Source of the DNA: Bacillus sp. FJAT-18017
Lineage (GTDB): Bacteria > Bacillota > Bacilli > Bacillales > Cytobacillaceae
NCBI RefSeq assembly: GCF_001278805.1
Contig: NZ_CP012602.1
Coordinates: 1,343,001-1,407,000, forward strand
DNA length: 64,000 nt
Direction of reading: 5' to 3'
The translations under genes and the position numbers were made by a program. This document shows positions 1 to 8,164 of the stretch, one piece after another. The notes beneath the pieces were generated by a model, which saw only the letters and a program-made list of their open reading frames with translations, was not told where the DNA came from and did no database searches. Numbering within the stretch: the stretch's first letter is position 1; each line of letters begins with the position of its first letter.

Positions 1-1050
1 TATTTTGTCCTGACTGCGCTTGGGACGGGAGTTGTCCGCTTCCGCCTGCTGCAGAATTTCAAGCAGCTAATCACACTTCAATTGAACGATGAAACTGATT
101 ATTCATCGGTTGTTGGAAAAACGGATGGCTTGTACCCATCTAAATTCAAGGGACGCGGGCTTGTGAAGCGGGATGAGATATACGAATTCCAGATTGCGCA
201 TGTGACGGAAGCCCCGTTGCCATACCAGTTCATCGCAGAGGAATGTTCGAAACTGCAGGCTGTATGGCAAGGACCTTTTGCTAAAAAAATCCCAATACTG
301 CCGGCGGTGGTTGACAGAACATTCCTCGCTGAATACATCGGGGCGGCTGGCAATCGTATGTCGATTCCGGTCGGGGTTGAGAAGAATTCGCTGAATGTTC
401 ATTCTTATCCATTCGGCGCTTCCTATATTACGTTGGTGCTTGCAGCAGGGGATGAATACCAGCCGTTCCTGCATGAGCTGTCGCTTCTGATGGCGCATGA
501 AGCCGGGCACGATGTCACGGTTATTGACGCCCAGCAAAGTTATAGCGGCCTGACTCACGGTGAGATCACCTATTACAACGCCTTGAAAGAGTGTGAAAAT
601 GCGATTTCGAAGCTGTTTGACCTTGTAGTGTACCGGAATAACAGCTATAAGGAATCGCTCGAAAAAGGAATTGAGCCTGAGCAATTTGATCAAAAGGTGA
701 TTGTCATCAATTCCGTCACGGCGCTGAAAAGCTTGCTGTCTAGCGAAAGTGCCGAAAAGCTTGGCCTGATTCTTGAAAAGGGTGAAGCAAAATACAATAT
801 TTCCTTCATCATTGGTGAAGAGTCCCGGAACCTGTCCGGGATAACCTTTGATAAGTGGTATAAACGCCATATTTCCGGAAGTGATGGAATCTGGGTAGGC
901 AATGGCATCACTGAGCAATTCCAGCTCAAGCCTGCCAAGACAACTGGGGAAATGCGCGAAGATATGACTGCCGAATTCGGCTTCTCATTACAGAAAGGAA
1001 AGAGTGTCAAGGTGAAACTCCTAACCGGGGAGGGTGGCAGTGATGAATAA
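1..1050 (+). CDS. essC: EssC-type T7SS ATPase, C-terminal part (5' end outside window)
   Basis: The reading frame is open from base 1, so this is the C-terminal ~349 residues of a larger protein. EssC is the membrane FtsK/SpoIIIE-type motor ATPase that recognises and drives substrates of the Firmicutes type VII secretion system (T7SSb). Visible here are the end of one ATPase module (RFRLLQNF, NDETDYSSVVG, FKGRGLV, EIYEFQIA) and then the final module, whose P-loop position reads YPFGASYIT and lacks the Walker A GKS/T, as is usual for the last, degenerate EssC ATPase domain. A late acidic stretch follows GHDVTVIDAQ. It overlaps esaB by 8 bp and is followed by WXG100 genes, which fits EssC. The N-terminal FHA domains that define full EssC lie outside the window and cannot be checked. 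An internal TTG at base 82 is not the true start. Confidence 0.88.
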   Translation, partial: YFVLTALGTGVVRFRLLQNFKQLITLQLNDETDYSSVVGKTDGLYPSKFKGRGLVKRDEIYEFQIAHVTEAPLPYQFIAEECSKLQAVWQGPFAKKIPILPAVVDRTFLAEYIGAAGNRMSIPVGVEKNSLNVHSYPFGASYITLVLAAGDEYQPFLHELSLLMAHEAGHDVTVIDAQQSYSGLTHGEITYYNALKECENAISKLFDLVVYRNNSYKESLEKGIEPEQFDQKVIVINSVTALKSLLSSESAEKLGLILEKGEAKYNISFIIGEESRNLSGITFDKWYKRHISGSDGIWVGNGITEQFQLKPAKTTGEMREDMTAEFGFSLQKGKSVKVKLLTGEGGSDE

Positions 1051-1294
1051 AGTGCTTGTTGAAATTTTCCTGCCTGCCACAGGCCAAAGTTTTGATGTGT
1101 TTGTTCCTTTGGACAGCCGGATGAGTGAAGTGCTCCAGATGGTATCGACGCTACTTAGCGAGCTGTCGGACGGGAAGTTCAAGGCAAGCAGGGATGCGGT
1201 ATTATGTGATGCCGCCTCTGGAATTATTTTCAATATTAACATGTTTGTTTCGGAGCTGGGCATCAAGAACGGCTCGAAACTCATGCTGATATAA
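1043..1294 (+). CDS. esaB: EsaB/YukD-like ubiquitin-fold T7SS protein
   Basis: An 83-residue protein with the size and pattern of the EsaB/YukD ubiquitin-like family: N-terminal strand KVLVEIFLP, a helix around ELSDGKFKAS, and a final NGSKLMLI strand. EsaB is a small cytoplasmic accessory protein of Firmicutes T7SS machines. ATG 1043 is preferred over the in-frame GTG at 1034 because the GGGGAGGG ribosome site (about 1026-1033) ends just before it. The start lies inside the end of essC (8-bp overlap), so the two are translationally linked. The order essC-esaB differs from the yukE-yukD-yukC-yukBA order of B. subtilis. Confidence 0.8.
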   Translation: MNKVLVEIFLPATGQSFDVFVPLDSRMSEVLQMVSTLLSELSDGKFKASRDAVLCDAASGIIFNINMFVSELGIKNGSKLMLI

Positions 1295-1317
1295 AAGTAC
1301 ATTTTGAAAGGAGAAAG

Positions 1318-1623
1318 ATGATGGGAAAAAGAATTAGGGTAACCCCGCAGGAGCTTGAAACAGCTTCAAAGAAAATGGCTGAGCTTTCTGACACGTACAC
1401 AGGGATTTACACTCAGCTGATGCAGGTTGCGAGCACAATGGGTGAAGCGTGGGAAGGTGAGGACAATCTTGCATTCGTCGATCAAATCAACGGATTCAAT
1501 GATGACCTAAAGCTGATGAGTGACAAGCTGCGCACAGCCAGCCAGGGCCTTGAAAACCAGCGCGCCAACTATGTTGCCCGCCAGGAATCCAACGTCGCCC
1601 AAGTCCGCAAACTGTCCAACTAA
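1318..1623 (+). CDS. WXG100-family T7SS protein (copy 1)
   Basis: A 101-residue all-helical protein of WXG100 length. The central turn holds the motif AWEGED (W-E-G) between two predicted amphipathic helices, the family hallmark. WXG100 proteins are secreted as helical-hairpin dimers through EssC or act as adaptors for larger substrates. A clear AAAGGAG ribosome site precedes the ATG; a second ATG directly follows, so the start is 1318 or 1321. It sits 23 bp behind esaB. The C-terminus is Arg/Asn/Gln rich and does not show the YxxxD/E signal seen in the next gene, so this may be the non-signal partner of a heterodimer (inference). Confidence 0.88.
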   Translation: MMGKRIRVTPQELETASKKMAELSDTYTGIYTQLMQVASTMGEAWEGEDNLAFVDQINGFNDDLKLMSDKLRTASQGLENQRANYVARQESNVAQVRKLSN

Positions 1624-1695
1624 TGATTCGGGAAGCTGCGGCCACCCCGTTTTCAGGAGTAATGCAATTATTTTTTAACTAAAGGAGTGAATGAA

Positions 1696-2001
1696 ATGGC
1701 AGGCATTATTAAAGTTAATACCGCCCAGGTTGCCGACATAGCCAACACAATCGAGAACCTGAATACAAAACTTTCTGATGAACTGAAAACAAGCCAGACA
1801 ACAATCAAAAACCTGACCAATACATGGGAAGGGGAAGCTGCGCAGGCAACTGTTCAAGCATATGAAGAGTTCGCAGCTAAATATTTCCAAACATATTACG
1901 ATATCCTTGATAGCTATGCAAAATTCTTGCGCATGAACGTTGACCAGGGTTACTTCGAAACAGAAACAACTAATACTAATCTCGCTGACGCATTTAAATA
2001 A
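1696..2001 (+). CDS. WXG100-family T7SS substrate, EsxA-like
   Basis: A 101-residue WXG100 protein with the central WEGEAA turn. The C-terminal tail has YFETE, matching the YxxxD/E export signal known for T7SS substrates, and ends LADAFK, an ending shared exactly with the WXG100 protein at 4949-5254. ATG 1696 is chosen because AAAGGAGTG at 1681-1689 is the ribosome site; the in-frame GTG at 1687 overlaps that site. It begins IIKVNTAQV, similar to the start of the other two paralogues in the cluster. Likely secreted with EssC. Confidence 0.88.
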   Translation: MAGIIKVNTAQVADIANTIENLNTKLSDELKTSQTTIKNLTNTWEGEAAQATVQAYEEFAAKYFQTYYDILDSYAKFLRMNVDQGYFETETTNTNLADAFK

Positions 2002-2116
2002 CCAATACTTAGCCTCTTTGCCAGGGCAGCTGTCCTGGCAAAGGGGCAAACTAACTATCGAAAACAATTCCTTTACGGTGACTATAGATTAATCTTCTTT
2101 GATAAAGGCAGGGATC

Positions 2117-2851
2117 ATGTTGTTAAAAAATTTACGTAAAAGGGTGAGCGTGTCAATCATGATGTTAATGTCGATTTTTAGTTTGATAGGCTGCAACGCA
2201 ATTGATAAGAGCCAAGCGGCGGCAGTGGAAGAACTGCTGGAAAAAAAGTATAACCAGGAGTTTGTACCTACGGCGATTGGCGAGAGGTACGGGACTGCGA
2301 ATAATGATACGGTAACGACCATACTCCATCCAAAAGGGAAAGAGGAACTCGTTTTTGAGGCTGTTATGAACAAGGATCGAGAACTAATTGCAGATACCTA
2401 TATTCCGAGGCTGATTAGTGAATCCATCAACAGCATACTAAAAAACGGACTGAAAACGCAGGGAATCGAAAGTGAGACAAATACGGTAGCTATGGGTTCA
2501 AACAGTGCCGGGGAGTCCAATACAAAAATTACAATCGAAGAATATGTCCGATTCTACAAACCCAAGCATTTTTCGGGCCATATGATTGTGAAAGAGAAAG
2601 CTGGATTGGCACCTGAACAATTTGAAGAAGTGATGCGTGAAGTCTACGATGCAGGTAACCAGACGATTTTCCAAGTGAAAATTAGAGTCATCGCTGAGGA
2701 TGAGTATGAAAAGGCGTTGAAGGATTTCAGAAAGCAGCCAGATATTACAGATTCCTGGTTCAGTGACTACAACGTGGTCAGGAACATTGTTGCGGTTGTA
2801 GATGCAAATGGATTTAATTATATGGAAAAAGATACGAGGGATGGTGAATAG
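2117..2851 (+). CDS. Lipoprotein next to lipase effector; candidate immunity or partner protein
   Basis: A 244-residue predicted lipoprotein: basic N-terminus (KNLRKR), hydrophobic segment, and lipobox SLIGC, so the mature protein would be anchored outside the membrane. I do not recognise the family of the mature domain, which begins with charged helix EELLEKKYN and is rich in beta-prone segments. ATG 2117 is chosen because it gives a normal signal peptide; the upstream in-frame TTG at 2099 would add only six residues. The stop is two bases from the start of the lipase gene. In S. aureus the T7SS lipase toxin TslA is neutralised by surface lipoproteins encoded beside it, so an immunity role is a reasonable inference here, not shown by the sequence. 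Confidence 0.75.
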   Translation: MLLKNLRKRVSVSIMMLMSIFSLIGCNAIDKSQAAAVEELLEKKYNQEFVPTAIGERYGTANNDTVTTILHPKGKEELVFEAVMNKDRELIADTYIPRLISESINSILKNGLKTQGIESETNTVAMGSNSAGESNTKITIEEYVRFYKPKHFSGHMIVKEKAGLAPEQFEEVMREVYDAGNQTIFQVKIRVIAEDEYEKALKDFRKQPDITDSWFSDYNVVRNIVAVVDANGFNYMEKDTRDGE

Positions 2852-2853
2852 CC

Positions 2854-4524
2854 TTGTCATCGAGCCTGACTGAACAGGAATTGAAATATGCAACGGACAT
2901 TGCCTACCTCGATCTGGAAATGCTGAAGGAACACGGGCTGGAGTCGATACCAGGTTCCGTTACTGCTGAAAAAGGAGGGAGTGACCGAATCCGGGATCTC
3001 CTGCAACTTCCACCAACGGGACAGTCTACTAAAGATCAATCACATTTTAACCAAATTGGTGCAGATAAAGCGGTGGAAAATAACGATAGCATTGTTAGCC
3101 TGGATGCCGGGAAAATCAACAGCCTTCCAAGTGATGTGCTGGATTGGAAAATTATTAAAAGCTATGACGATAACAGGGTAGGAGAGTCTGGCTTATATGC
3201 AACAGTGATTGAAACTCCCAAAGGTGTCATAGTTTCTTTCCGTGGAAGTGAAGCGTTTTCGGAGTTGCAGAATGTTGAACAGGACTGGATAGGTGCTGAT
3301 GCTGCCCTGATTTCTGGGGACCTGACAGCCCAGCAGAGAGAAGTAGAAGTTTTCCTGCAAGAGCTTAAGGACGAAGGTTTTTTTGAAAAATACGATAATA
3401 TCACGTTTGCCGGGCACTCACTTGGCGGCAACCTTGCTGAACATGCGACATTCACCGCTGCAAAATTCGGTGTGGTTGATAGGATTGACAGGACAATCAG
3501 CTACGATGGTCCAGGGTTTGCCCAGGAGTATTTGGATCGAAACAAGCAATATATCTCAGAAGCAACTTCCACCGTCGATATGTATCATGTTGAGCAATCG
3601 CTTGTAGGCGGTATTTTGCAGCAGGTTCCCGGGATTAATTACTTTTTTGCCGAGTTGGGCGGAAAGGGCCTAGTCCAGCATGGTACCGAGAACGTTGTCT
3701 TTGATGCCAACGGAAATATTGTCAGGAAGGAAAATGGCCGGACAATACTTTCCCATATTGTCACACCGTTTACCCAGGGAATAGACAGGTTGCTAGGGGA
3801 AAGAGCGGGATCTGCGCTTGTTACCGGATTGATCGCCTTGACATCAAAAGTAAAGCCAATCAAGGATGCGATAATTGGTCCGAATGGCAAATTAACCGTT
3901 GCCGGAGGACTCCTTGTGACCGGACTGGTTGTCGGCCTTGTCACTGCTGCTATAGTCATGGGGCCAGTTGCCCTGGTAACCGCGGTTGCTGTAATGGCTG
4001 CAAAGGTGCTTGGATATGTCCTTCTTTTCGTTGCAAGTGTCATAGTTTACGAGTATATCTCAGACCTTGCTGATGCGGTTGTGGCATTTGCAGATTATTT
4101 AATTACAGAATTTGTCCCTGCGATGATAAAGCAAATCTCTGAGGCGGTGGGTACTGCCTTCAGATGGGCAGGAGAACAAATTAAGGAATTTATGGATACG
4201 ATGGCTGGTGCATTCCGCGGGATGATGGATGGACTTCGCAGCCTATTTTCATCTGGTGCTGCGGTTGCAACTCCGTACATCGAAGTAAATACCTACAAAC
4301 TTCGCCATTACGCGGCACGACTTGATCGGGTCAGGGTACGGATCCGTGATTTGGACGGGGACATGAACTCTCTCTATTTGACTGCGGGATTACTGGATAT
4401 CTTGTCGATTCTTCGGGCAAACAGCCTTCCGAGCAGCTATAAAATGAACAAGTGCATCAATTATTTGGAGGATACTGCTGAAGCATTCGAACGCGCCGAA
4501 CGGAATATCATGGCGTCTGTATAA
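2854..4524 (+). CDS. T7SS-associated lipase-type effector with reverse domain order
   Basis: A 556-residue protein. Residues about 100-300 carry an alpha/beta-hydrolase lipase core: strand VIVSFRGSE, nucleophile elbow GHSLGGN (Ser189), and later YDGPGF. A long hydrophobic stretch at about 345-415 could insert in membranes. The last ~80 residues are helical and begin IEVNTYKLRHYAARL, which resembles the opening of the WXG100 proteins in this cluster. There is no Sec signal peptide, consistent with T7SS export. A lipase at the N-terminus and a WXG/LXG-like region at the C-terminus is the 'reverse' arrangement described for S. aureus TslA. The start is TTG 2854, behind GAGGGA at about 2836-2841. 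Phospholipase or lipase substrate cannot be told. Confidence 0.78.
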   Translation: MSSSLTEQELKYATDIAYLDLEMLKEHGLESIPGSVTAEKGGSDRIRDLLQLPPTGQSTKDQSHFNQIGADKAVENNDSIVSLDAGKINSLPSDVLDWKIIKSYDDNRVGESGLYATVIETPKGVIVSFRGSEAFSELQNVEQDWIGADAALISGDLTAQQREVEVFLQELKDEGFFEKYDNITFAGHSLGGNLAEHATFTAAKFGVVDRIDRTISYDGPGFAQEYLDRNKQYISEATSTVDMYHVEQSLVGGILQQVPGINYFFAELGGKGLVQHGTENVVFDANGNIVRKENGRTILSHIVTPFTQGIDRLLGERAGSALVTGLIALTSKVKPIKDAIIGPNGKLTVAGGLLVTGLVVGLVTAAIVMGPVALVTAVAVMAAKVLGYVLLFVASVIVYEYISDLADAVVAFADYLITEFVPAMIKQISEAVGTAFRWAGEQIKEFMDTMAGAFRGMMDGLRSLFSSGAAVATPYIEVNTYKLRHYAARLDRVRVRIRDLDGDMNSLYLTAGLLDILSILRANSLPSSYKMNKCINYLEDTAEAFERAERNIMASV

Positions 4525-4709
4525 CTTCAAAAGCAATTCTAGATCCTCTTATAAAGAAAGCTCAAAAGGTAACATAGGATTTTCTACCTAAATATTATAG
4601 CAATCGGAATCCAGTAGTTTTGTGAATATGCTCATACGATAAAATTCCGAAAACGAAATTGATTTACAGAAAAAAGAAACAGCATTTGCCAACTAAAGGA
4701 GGAACTCTG

Positions 4710-4934
4710 ATGGCGAGTCTTGGTGCAATGAGAAGTGAGCTGAGAAGCATTATTCGCGAGCTGGAGGATATCGCCGCTGGTCTTGGGGGCGATTTTGAAG
4801 GGATAGGCAGTGAAGTCGCTGCTGCAAAGGTCCGCCAATACGCCGATCAATGCGAGCGGGCGCTTCACAGTCTGAATAACGTCAACCCGGACAATGTTCA
4901 TCCTGATTATGTAAAAGACAAAGCGAAATCCTAG
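4710..4934 (+). CDS. Small helical T7SS-cluster protein
   Basis: A 74-residue, probably all-helical protein beginning MASLGAMRSELRSII. It has no W-x-G turn; the middle is glycine rich (AAGLGGDFEGIGSEV). ATG 4710 is preferred to the earlier in-frame start at 4659 because AAAGGAGG at 4695-4702 sits at the right distance. It lies between the lipase gene and a WXG100 gene, 14 bp before the latter. Small helical partners of this size accompany LXG-type and TslA-type substrates and bind their targeting region; that role is inferred from position and size only. Confidence 0.7.
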   Translation: MASLGAMRSELRSIIRELEDIAAGLGGDFEGIGSEVAAAKVRQYADQCERALHSLNNVNPDNVHPDYVKDKAKS

Positions 4935-4948
4935 AGGAGGACTAAAGA

Positions 4949-5254
4949 ATGGCTAATCGAATTGAAGTCGATGTCAACCGGGTCACGGCCACAGCGAAAA
5001 ACATTGCGACTATTAATAAAACGATTCGCTCCGATTTTCAGGATGTCGAACAGGCAATCCGCAGCTTGAATTCGAGCTGGAACAGCGAAGCGGCTGGCGC
5101 TGTCATCAACCACTTTTCTTCTATTAAAAATGCATACTTTGATCAGCGCTTCCAGGTCATGGACGATTACAGCAAATTCCTCCTGGCCCAGGTTTCCGCT
5201 GGCTACATCGAAACCGAGAGCAAAAATGTTTCGCTCGCGGATGCATTTAAATAA
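4949..5254 (+). CDS. WXG100-family T7SS substrate, WNS variant
   Basis: A 101-residue WXG100 paralogue in which the central turn is SSWNSEAAG, so Gly of W-x-G is replaced by Ser. The start IEVDVNRVTATAKNI and the tail YIETE followed by LADAFK closely parallel the protein at 1696-2001, including the YxxxE export signal. GAGGAGG precedes the ATG. It is in a tight run with the flanking small helical genes (14 and 15 bp gaps), suggesting one transcript and a joint function with the lipase. Confidence 0.86.
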   Translation: MANRIEVDVNRVTATAKNIATINKTIRSDFQDVEQAIRSLNSSWNSEAAGAVINHFSSIKNAYFDQRFQVMDDYSKFLLAQVSAGYIETESKNVSLADAFK

Positions 5255-5269
5255 AGGGGAGACGATTCT

Positions 5270-5575
5270 GTGAGTTCCTATATTAAAGTAAACTACAACG
5301 AATTCGAACGCGCCGCAAATACAATAGATTCGTATATATCCAGGCAAAAAAAGAACATGTCACTCGTTTCTCATGAAGTACATTCAATGGGGGCTGCCTG
5401 GAAGGGGGAAGATTACCAGAGCTTCCTCTTGAAGTGGAACAAACTCGACGACAGCGATTCCACCACCTATGCATTTATGAAATCGCTCGAGTCCTATGCC
5501 GAGGTGCTGCGCTACTCAGCCGCCCAGTATAAAGAGGCCCAATCCAAAGCAATTCAAAAAGCGAATAGTTTATAA
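5270..5575 (+). CDS. WXG100-family T7SS protein (copy 4)
   Basis: A 101-residue WXG100 protein with the central turn AAWKGEDY. The N-terminus IKVNYNEFERAANTI matches the opening of the other WXG100 proteins here. The C-terminal tail lacks a clear YxxxD/E signal, like the copy at 1318-1623, so the cluster appears to hold two signal-bearing and two signal-less proteins that could pair (inference). GTG start with AAAGGGGAG ahead. Last gene before the 52-bp repeat array. Confidence 0.85.
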   Translation: MSSYIKVNYNEFERAANTIDSYISRQKKNMSLVSHEVHSMGAAWKGEDYQSFLLKWNKLDDSDSTTYAFMKSLESYAEVLRYSAAQYKEAQSKAIQKANSL

Positions 5576-5647
5576 GGTTGCCAGAAATTTGTGGCAAGGC
5601 CGCCTCGGGCAATGGTAGAAGCTTTCTCATTAATGATATGAGAGTTT

Positions 5648-5906
5648 ATCAGTGCCCGAACGAAGCTGTCTTCGCTCAAAAAGGTAACAGAGAAGGCTCA
5701 TCAGTGCCCGAAAGAAGCAGTCTCAGCTCAAAAAGGTAACAGAGAAGGCTCATCAGTGCCCGAACGAAGCTGTCTCAGCTCAAAAGGTAACAGAGAAGGC
5801 TCATCAGTGACTGAACGAAGCTGCCTCAGCATAAAAAGGTAACAGAGAAGGCTCATCAGTGCCCGAAAAAGGCAGCCACACCTCAGAAAGGTAACAGAGA
5901 AGATTA
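5648..5906 (+). repeat. Tandem 52-bp repeat array, five units (family C)
   Basis: The 418-bp gap between the WXG100 gene and the FHA gene is filled mainly by five imperfect tandem units. Copies of ATCAGTGCCCGAA (one copy reads ATCAGTGACTGAA) start at 5648, 5700, 5752, 5803 and 5855, giving spacings of 52, 52, 51 and 52 bp; each unit also has AAAAGGTAACAGAGAAG. A short AGCTG-TCT-CAGCT inverted repeat occurs in some units. No convincing ORF or terminator was found inside. Confidence 0.9.
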
Positions 5907-5993
5907 TAAAACCTAAATTCTAAAAACGGTCAAAACCAATGGCCACTTTTTTATTAGAAAAGGCAATTTAAGAAGTATCCAGGGAGAGTATGT

Positions 5994-7175
5994 ATGGGCA
6001 GGAAAACAATTGATCAGAACCAAAACACAATTAAAGTAGAAAAAACATTAAACTCCGTTGAAGCAATCAACGAGCGCGAAATGCAGGCGATTGCCAGGGG
6101 CTTGATGGACACCCTTATCCCGGTCAGTACGAAAACTGGAAAAAAGGGGGCGATCATCATCACCACTGCCGTCACCGATATGATTACCCTGAAGACCTAT
6201 TTTACGAGAATCGTCAGCAAAAAGATGTTCCTTGATACGGTCACACAGATTGTCTCAATCGTAAAGGAGTGCGAAACAAGGTCCATGAATGCCGCCAATC
6301 TCATGCTTAATGGCGACCAGATCTTTATCGACCCGAGGACCAAGAAGGTGAAGTGCATCTACCTGCCGATTGTCAACAACCATGCCCCTGCCTCTGCAAC
6401 CAAGTTTTTCAAGGAGCTTCCGTTTGGCATCGTGTTCACCAAGCACGAAGACCATTCCTACATTAAGGAGTATTTGAACTATTTTAAGAATGTACCGCCA
6501 TTTTCAATCAATAGTTTTGAAAAGGTTATTCTTGGGGTGCTGGGAAAGAAGCAGGAATCCAAATCATTCCTGCCGACAGGCGGCACCGGTGAAACAGGCG
6601 GACTTTCTGACAAGGCAAAGAACCTAAGCTCATCCGCGATTGCCTATAATCCACTTGGCAATCAGGGTAAGACCTGTCCTGGCTGCGGTGGCCCAACCCC
6701 TGAAACCGCCAATTTCTGCCCGGCCTGCGGAACTGCTTTAACAAGCAAGCAGCCCGCTTACAACCATGTTAATGGCCTTTTTGGAAAAAAAGACACAAGG
6801 TTCATAAGCGAACCGACGATTCTCGGTGCCGGCGAGGCGAGCGGTACAACCGTGCTAGGAGCGGAATTGCCCAGCGAACCAGTTTATCCTTATTTGGTCA
6901 GGGAGAAGACTCAGGAAAAAATCGTTCTCAATAAGCCTTCGTACCGGATTGGCAAGGAGAAAAGCTTCTGCGATTATTTTGTTTCCGATAATAACGCAAT
7001 CAGCCGCAGCCATGCCGACATCATCACCAGGGAGAACCGCTACTATATCGTCGACCACAATTCAACCAATAAAACATATGTTGACGGCCGGGCCATCCCT
7101 GTTAAAGAGGAAATCGAGATTTTTTCCGGTACTAGGTTAAGGCTCGCGAACGAGGAGTTTGTATTTTACCTGTAG
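5994..7175 (+). CDS. FHA-domain protein with zinc ribbon
   Basis: A 393-residue cytoplasmic protein in three parts. The N-terminal ~200 residues form a domain often found ahead of FHA in Firmicutes (DUF6382-like, from memory). A zinc ribbon has cysteines 228/231 and 242/245 (CPGCGG, FCPACG). The C-terminal ~90 residues are an FHA phosphothreonine-binding domain: RIGKEKSFCDY, then the binding loop AISRSHADI, then STNKTYVDG. Between ribbon and FHA lie EPTILG and GTTVLG, the same motif that is repeated many times in the protein at 9863-11035, so they are candidate phosphosites. It opens the kinase/phosphatase module. ATG start behind AGGGAG. Confidence 0.87.
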   Translation: MGRKTIDQNQNTIKVEKTLNSVEAINEREMQAIARGLMDTLIPVSTKTGKKGAIIITTAVTDMITLKTYFTRIVSKKMFLDTVTQIVSIVKECETRSMNAANLMLNGDQIFIDPRTKKVKCIYLPIVNNHAPASATKFFKELPFGIVFTKHEDHSYIKEYLNYFKNVPPFSINSFEKVILGVLGKKQESKSFLPTGGTGETGGLSDKAKNLSSSAIAYNPLGNQGKTCPGCGGPTPETANFCPACGTALTSKQPAYNHVNGLFGKKDTRFISEPTILGAGEASGTTVLGAELPSEPVYPYLVREKTQEKIVLNKPSYRIGKEKSFCDYFVSDNNAISRSHADIITRENRYYIVDHNSTNKTYVDGRAIPVKEEIEIFSGTRLRLANEEFVFYL

Positions 7176-7198
7176 GGTACCTCTCCACTGGTCGATGA

Positions 7199-7269
7199 GG
7201 TGCCTGTCACTCCCCGAATTTTCTTGGTTCACAGGTTGTTTCACGAATGTCAGGGGGACAGGATGCACC
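7199..7269. repeat. Imperfect inverted repeat between FHA and PP2C genes
   Basis: GGTGCCTGTCACTCCCC at the left and GGGGGACAGGATGCACC at the right are imperfectly complementary and would fold into an interrupted stem. It has no T-tract, so a terminator call is weak. It resembles dispersed GGTGCCTGTCAC-type palindromes I recall from Bacillus intergenic regions. Confidence 0.4.
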
Positions 7270-7381
7270 CGTCATTCCATCCGGTGTAAATCGGAAAACC
7301 CGCAGTCAGGTTGAGCAAAGATACAGCGAGAGAGATAAATAATAGAAAGAATTTTTTCTTTAAAGCAAGGAAGGTTGCGAA

Positions 7382-8149
7382 ATGGACGTTTTAACAGCAG
7401 CGTATACCGATGTAGGAATTAAAAAGCAGACCAACCAGGACAGTTTGTGTGTGAAAATCGCGGAAACGTCACTCGGTAAGGTTGTCCTCGCTGTCATCTG
7501 TGACGGGATGGGCGGGCTTGCCAAGGGAGAGCTAGCGAGCGCCAGCGTTGTCAGGGCGTTTTCCACCTGGTTTGAAGAGGAACTGCCGGAGCAGCTTAAG
7601 GTGGGAAACTGGGATGATATTCGTTACCGCTGGGAGCGGATCATCAAAGAGCAGAACCACCGGATTGGCGAGTACGGAAGGCGGGAGCGGATTCAGCTCG
7701 GTACAACGCTTACAGCATTGCTCCTCATTGATGACCAATTCATGCTGGTCGCGCACGTTGGGGATTCCAGGGTGTACCGGATTAATGAAAAACTGCAAAT
7801 CCTTACCGAAGACCAGACAGTTGTCGGCAGGGAAGTGAGGCGGGGCAATATGACACCCGAGCAGGCTAGGCGTGATCCGAGGCGGAATGTTCTTTTGCAA
7901 TGTATAGGAGCGTCAAAACTGGTCGAGCCCCAATATATTTTCGGCCGGCCGGTTCCTGGCGAGTTGTATCTCATGTGCTCGGACGGCTTCCGCCACACTA
8001 TAACTGCGGATGAAATCTACCGGGCGTTTAAGCCTGATGAGCTGCACGGGGAAACCGAGATGATCCGGCGGGCAAAAGGAATGGTCGAGTTAAACAAGCA
8101 AAGGCAGGAAACAGATAATATCTCGGTTCTGCTTGTTAAAATTCAGTAA
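7382..8149 (+). CDS. PP2C-family serine/threonine protein phosphatase
   Basis: A 255-residue PPM/PP2C phosphatase, close to the usual length of bacterial PrpC/Stp enzymes. Motifs in order: NQDS near residue 20, DGMGG metal-binding motif near 41, GTTLTAL, HVGDSRVYR, LTEDQ, LMCSDGF and the final DNISVLL aspartate. All metal-coordinating aspartates expected for activity appear present. It would remove phosphate from Ser/Thr residues placed by the kinase encoded 15 bp downstream. GGAAGG precedes the ATG. The phosphatase-kinase pair follows the prpC-prkC order, but this is a separate set with FHA and TTVL partners. Confidence 0.93.
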   Translation: MDVLTAAYTDVGIKKQTNQDSLCVKIAETSLGKVVLAVICDGMGGLAKGELASASVVRAFSTWFEEELPEQLKVGNWDDIRYRWERIIKEQNHRIGEYGRRERIQLGTTLTALLLIDDQFMLVAHVGDSRVYRINEKLQILTEDQTVVGREVRRGNMTPEQARRDPRRNVLLQCIGASKLVEPQYIFGRPVPGELYLMCSDGFRHTITADEIYRAFKPDELHGETEMIRRAKGMVELNKQRQETDNISVLLVKIQ

Positions 8150-8164
8150 GGATGGCGATTTTTT

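Noticed and set aside
103..918. 271-codon open frame on the minus strand inside essC
   Set aside because: It is antisense to a conserved ATPase coding region, has no ribosome site, and its protein shows no domain pattern.
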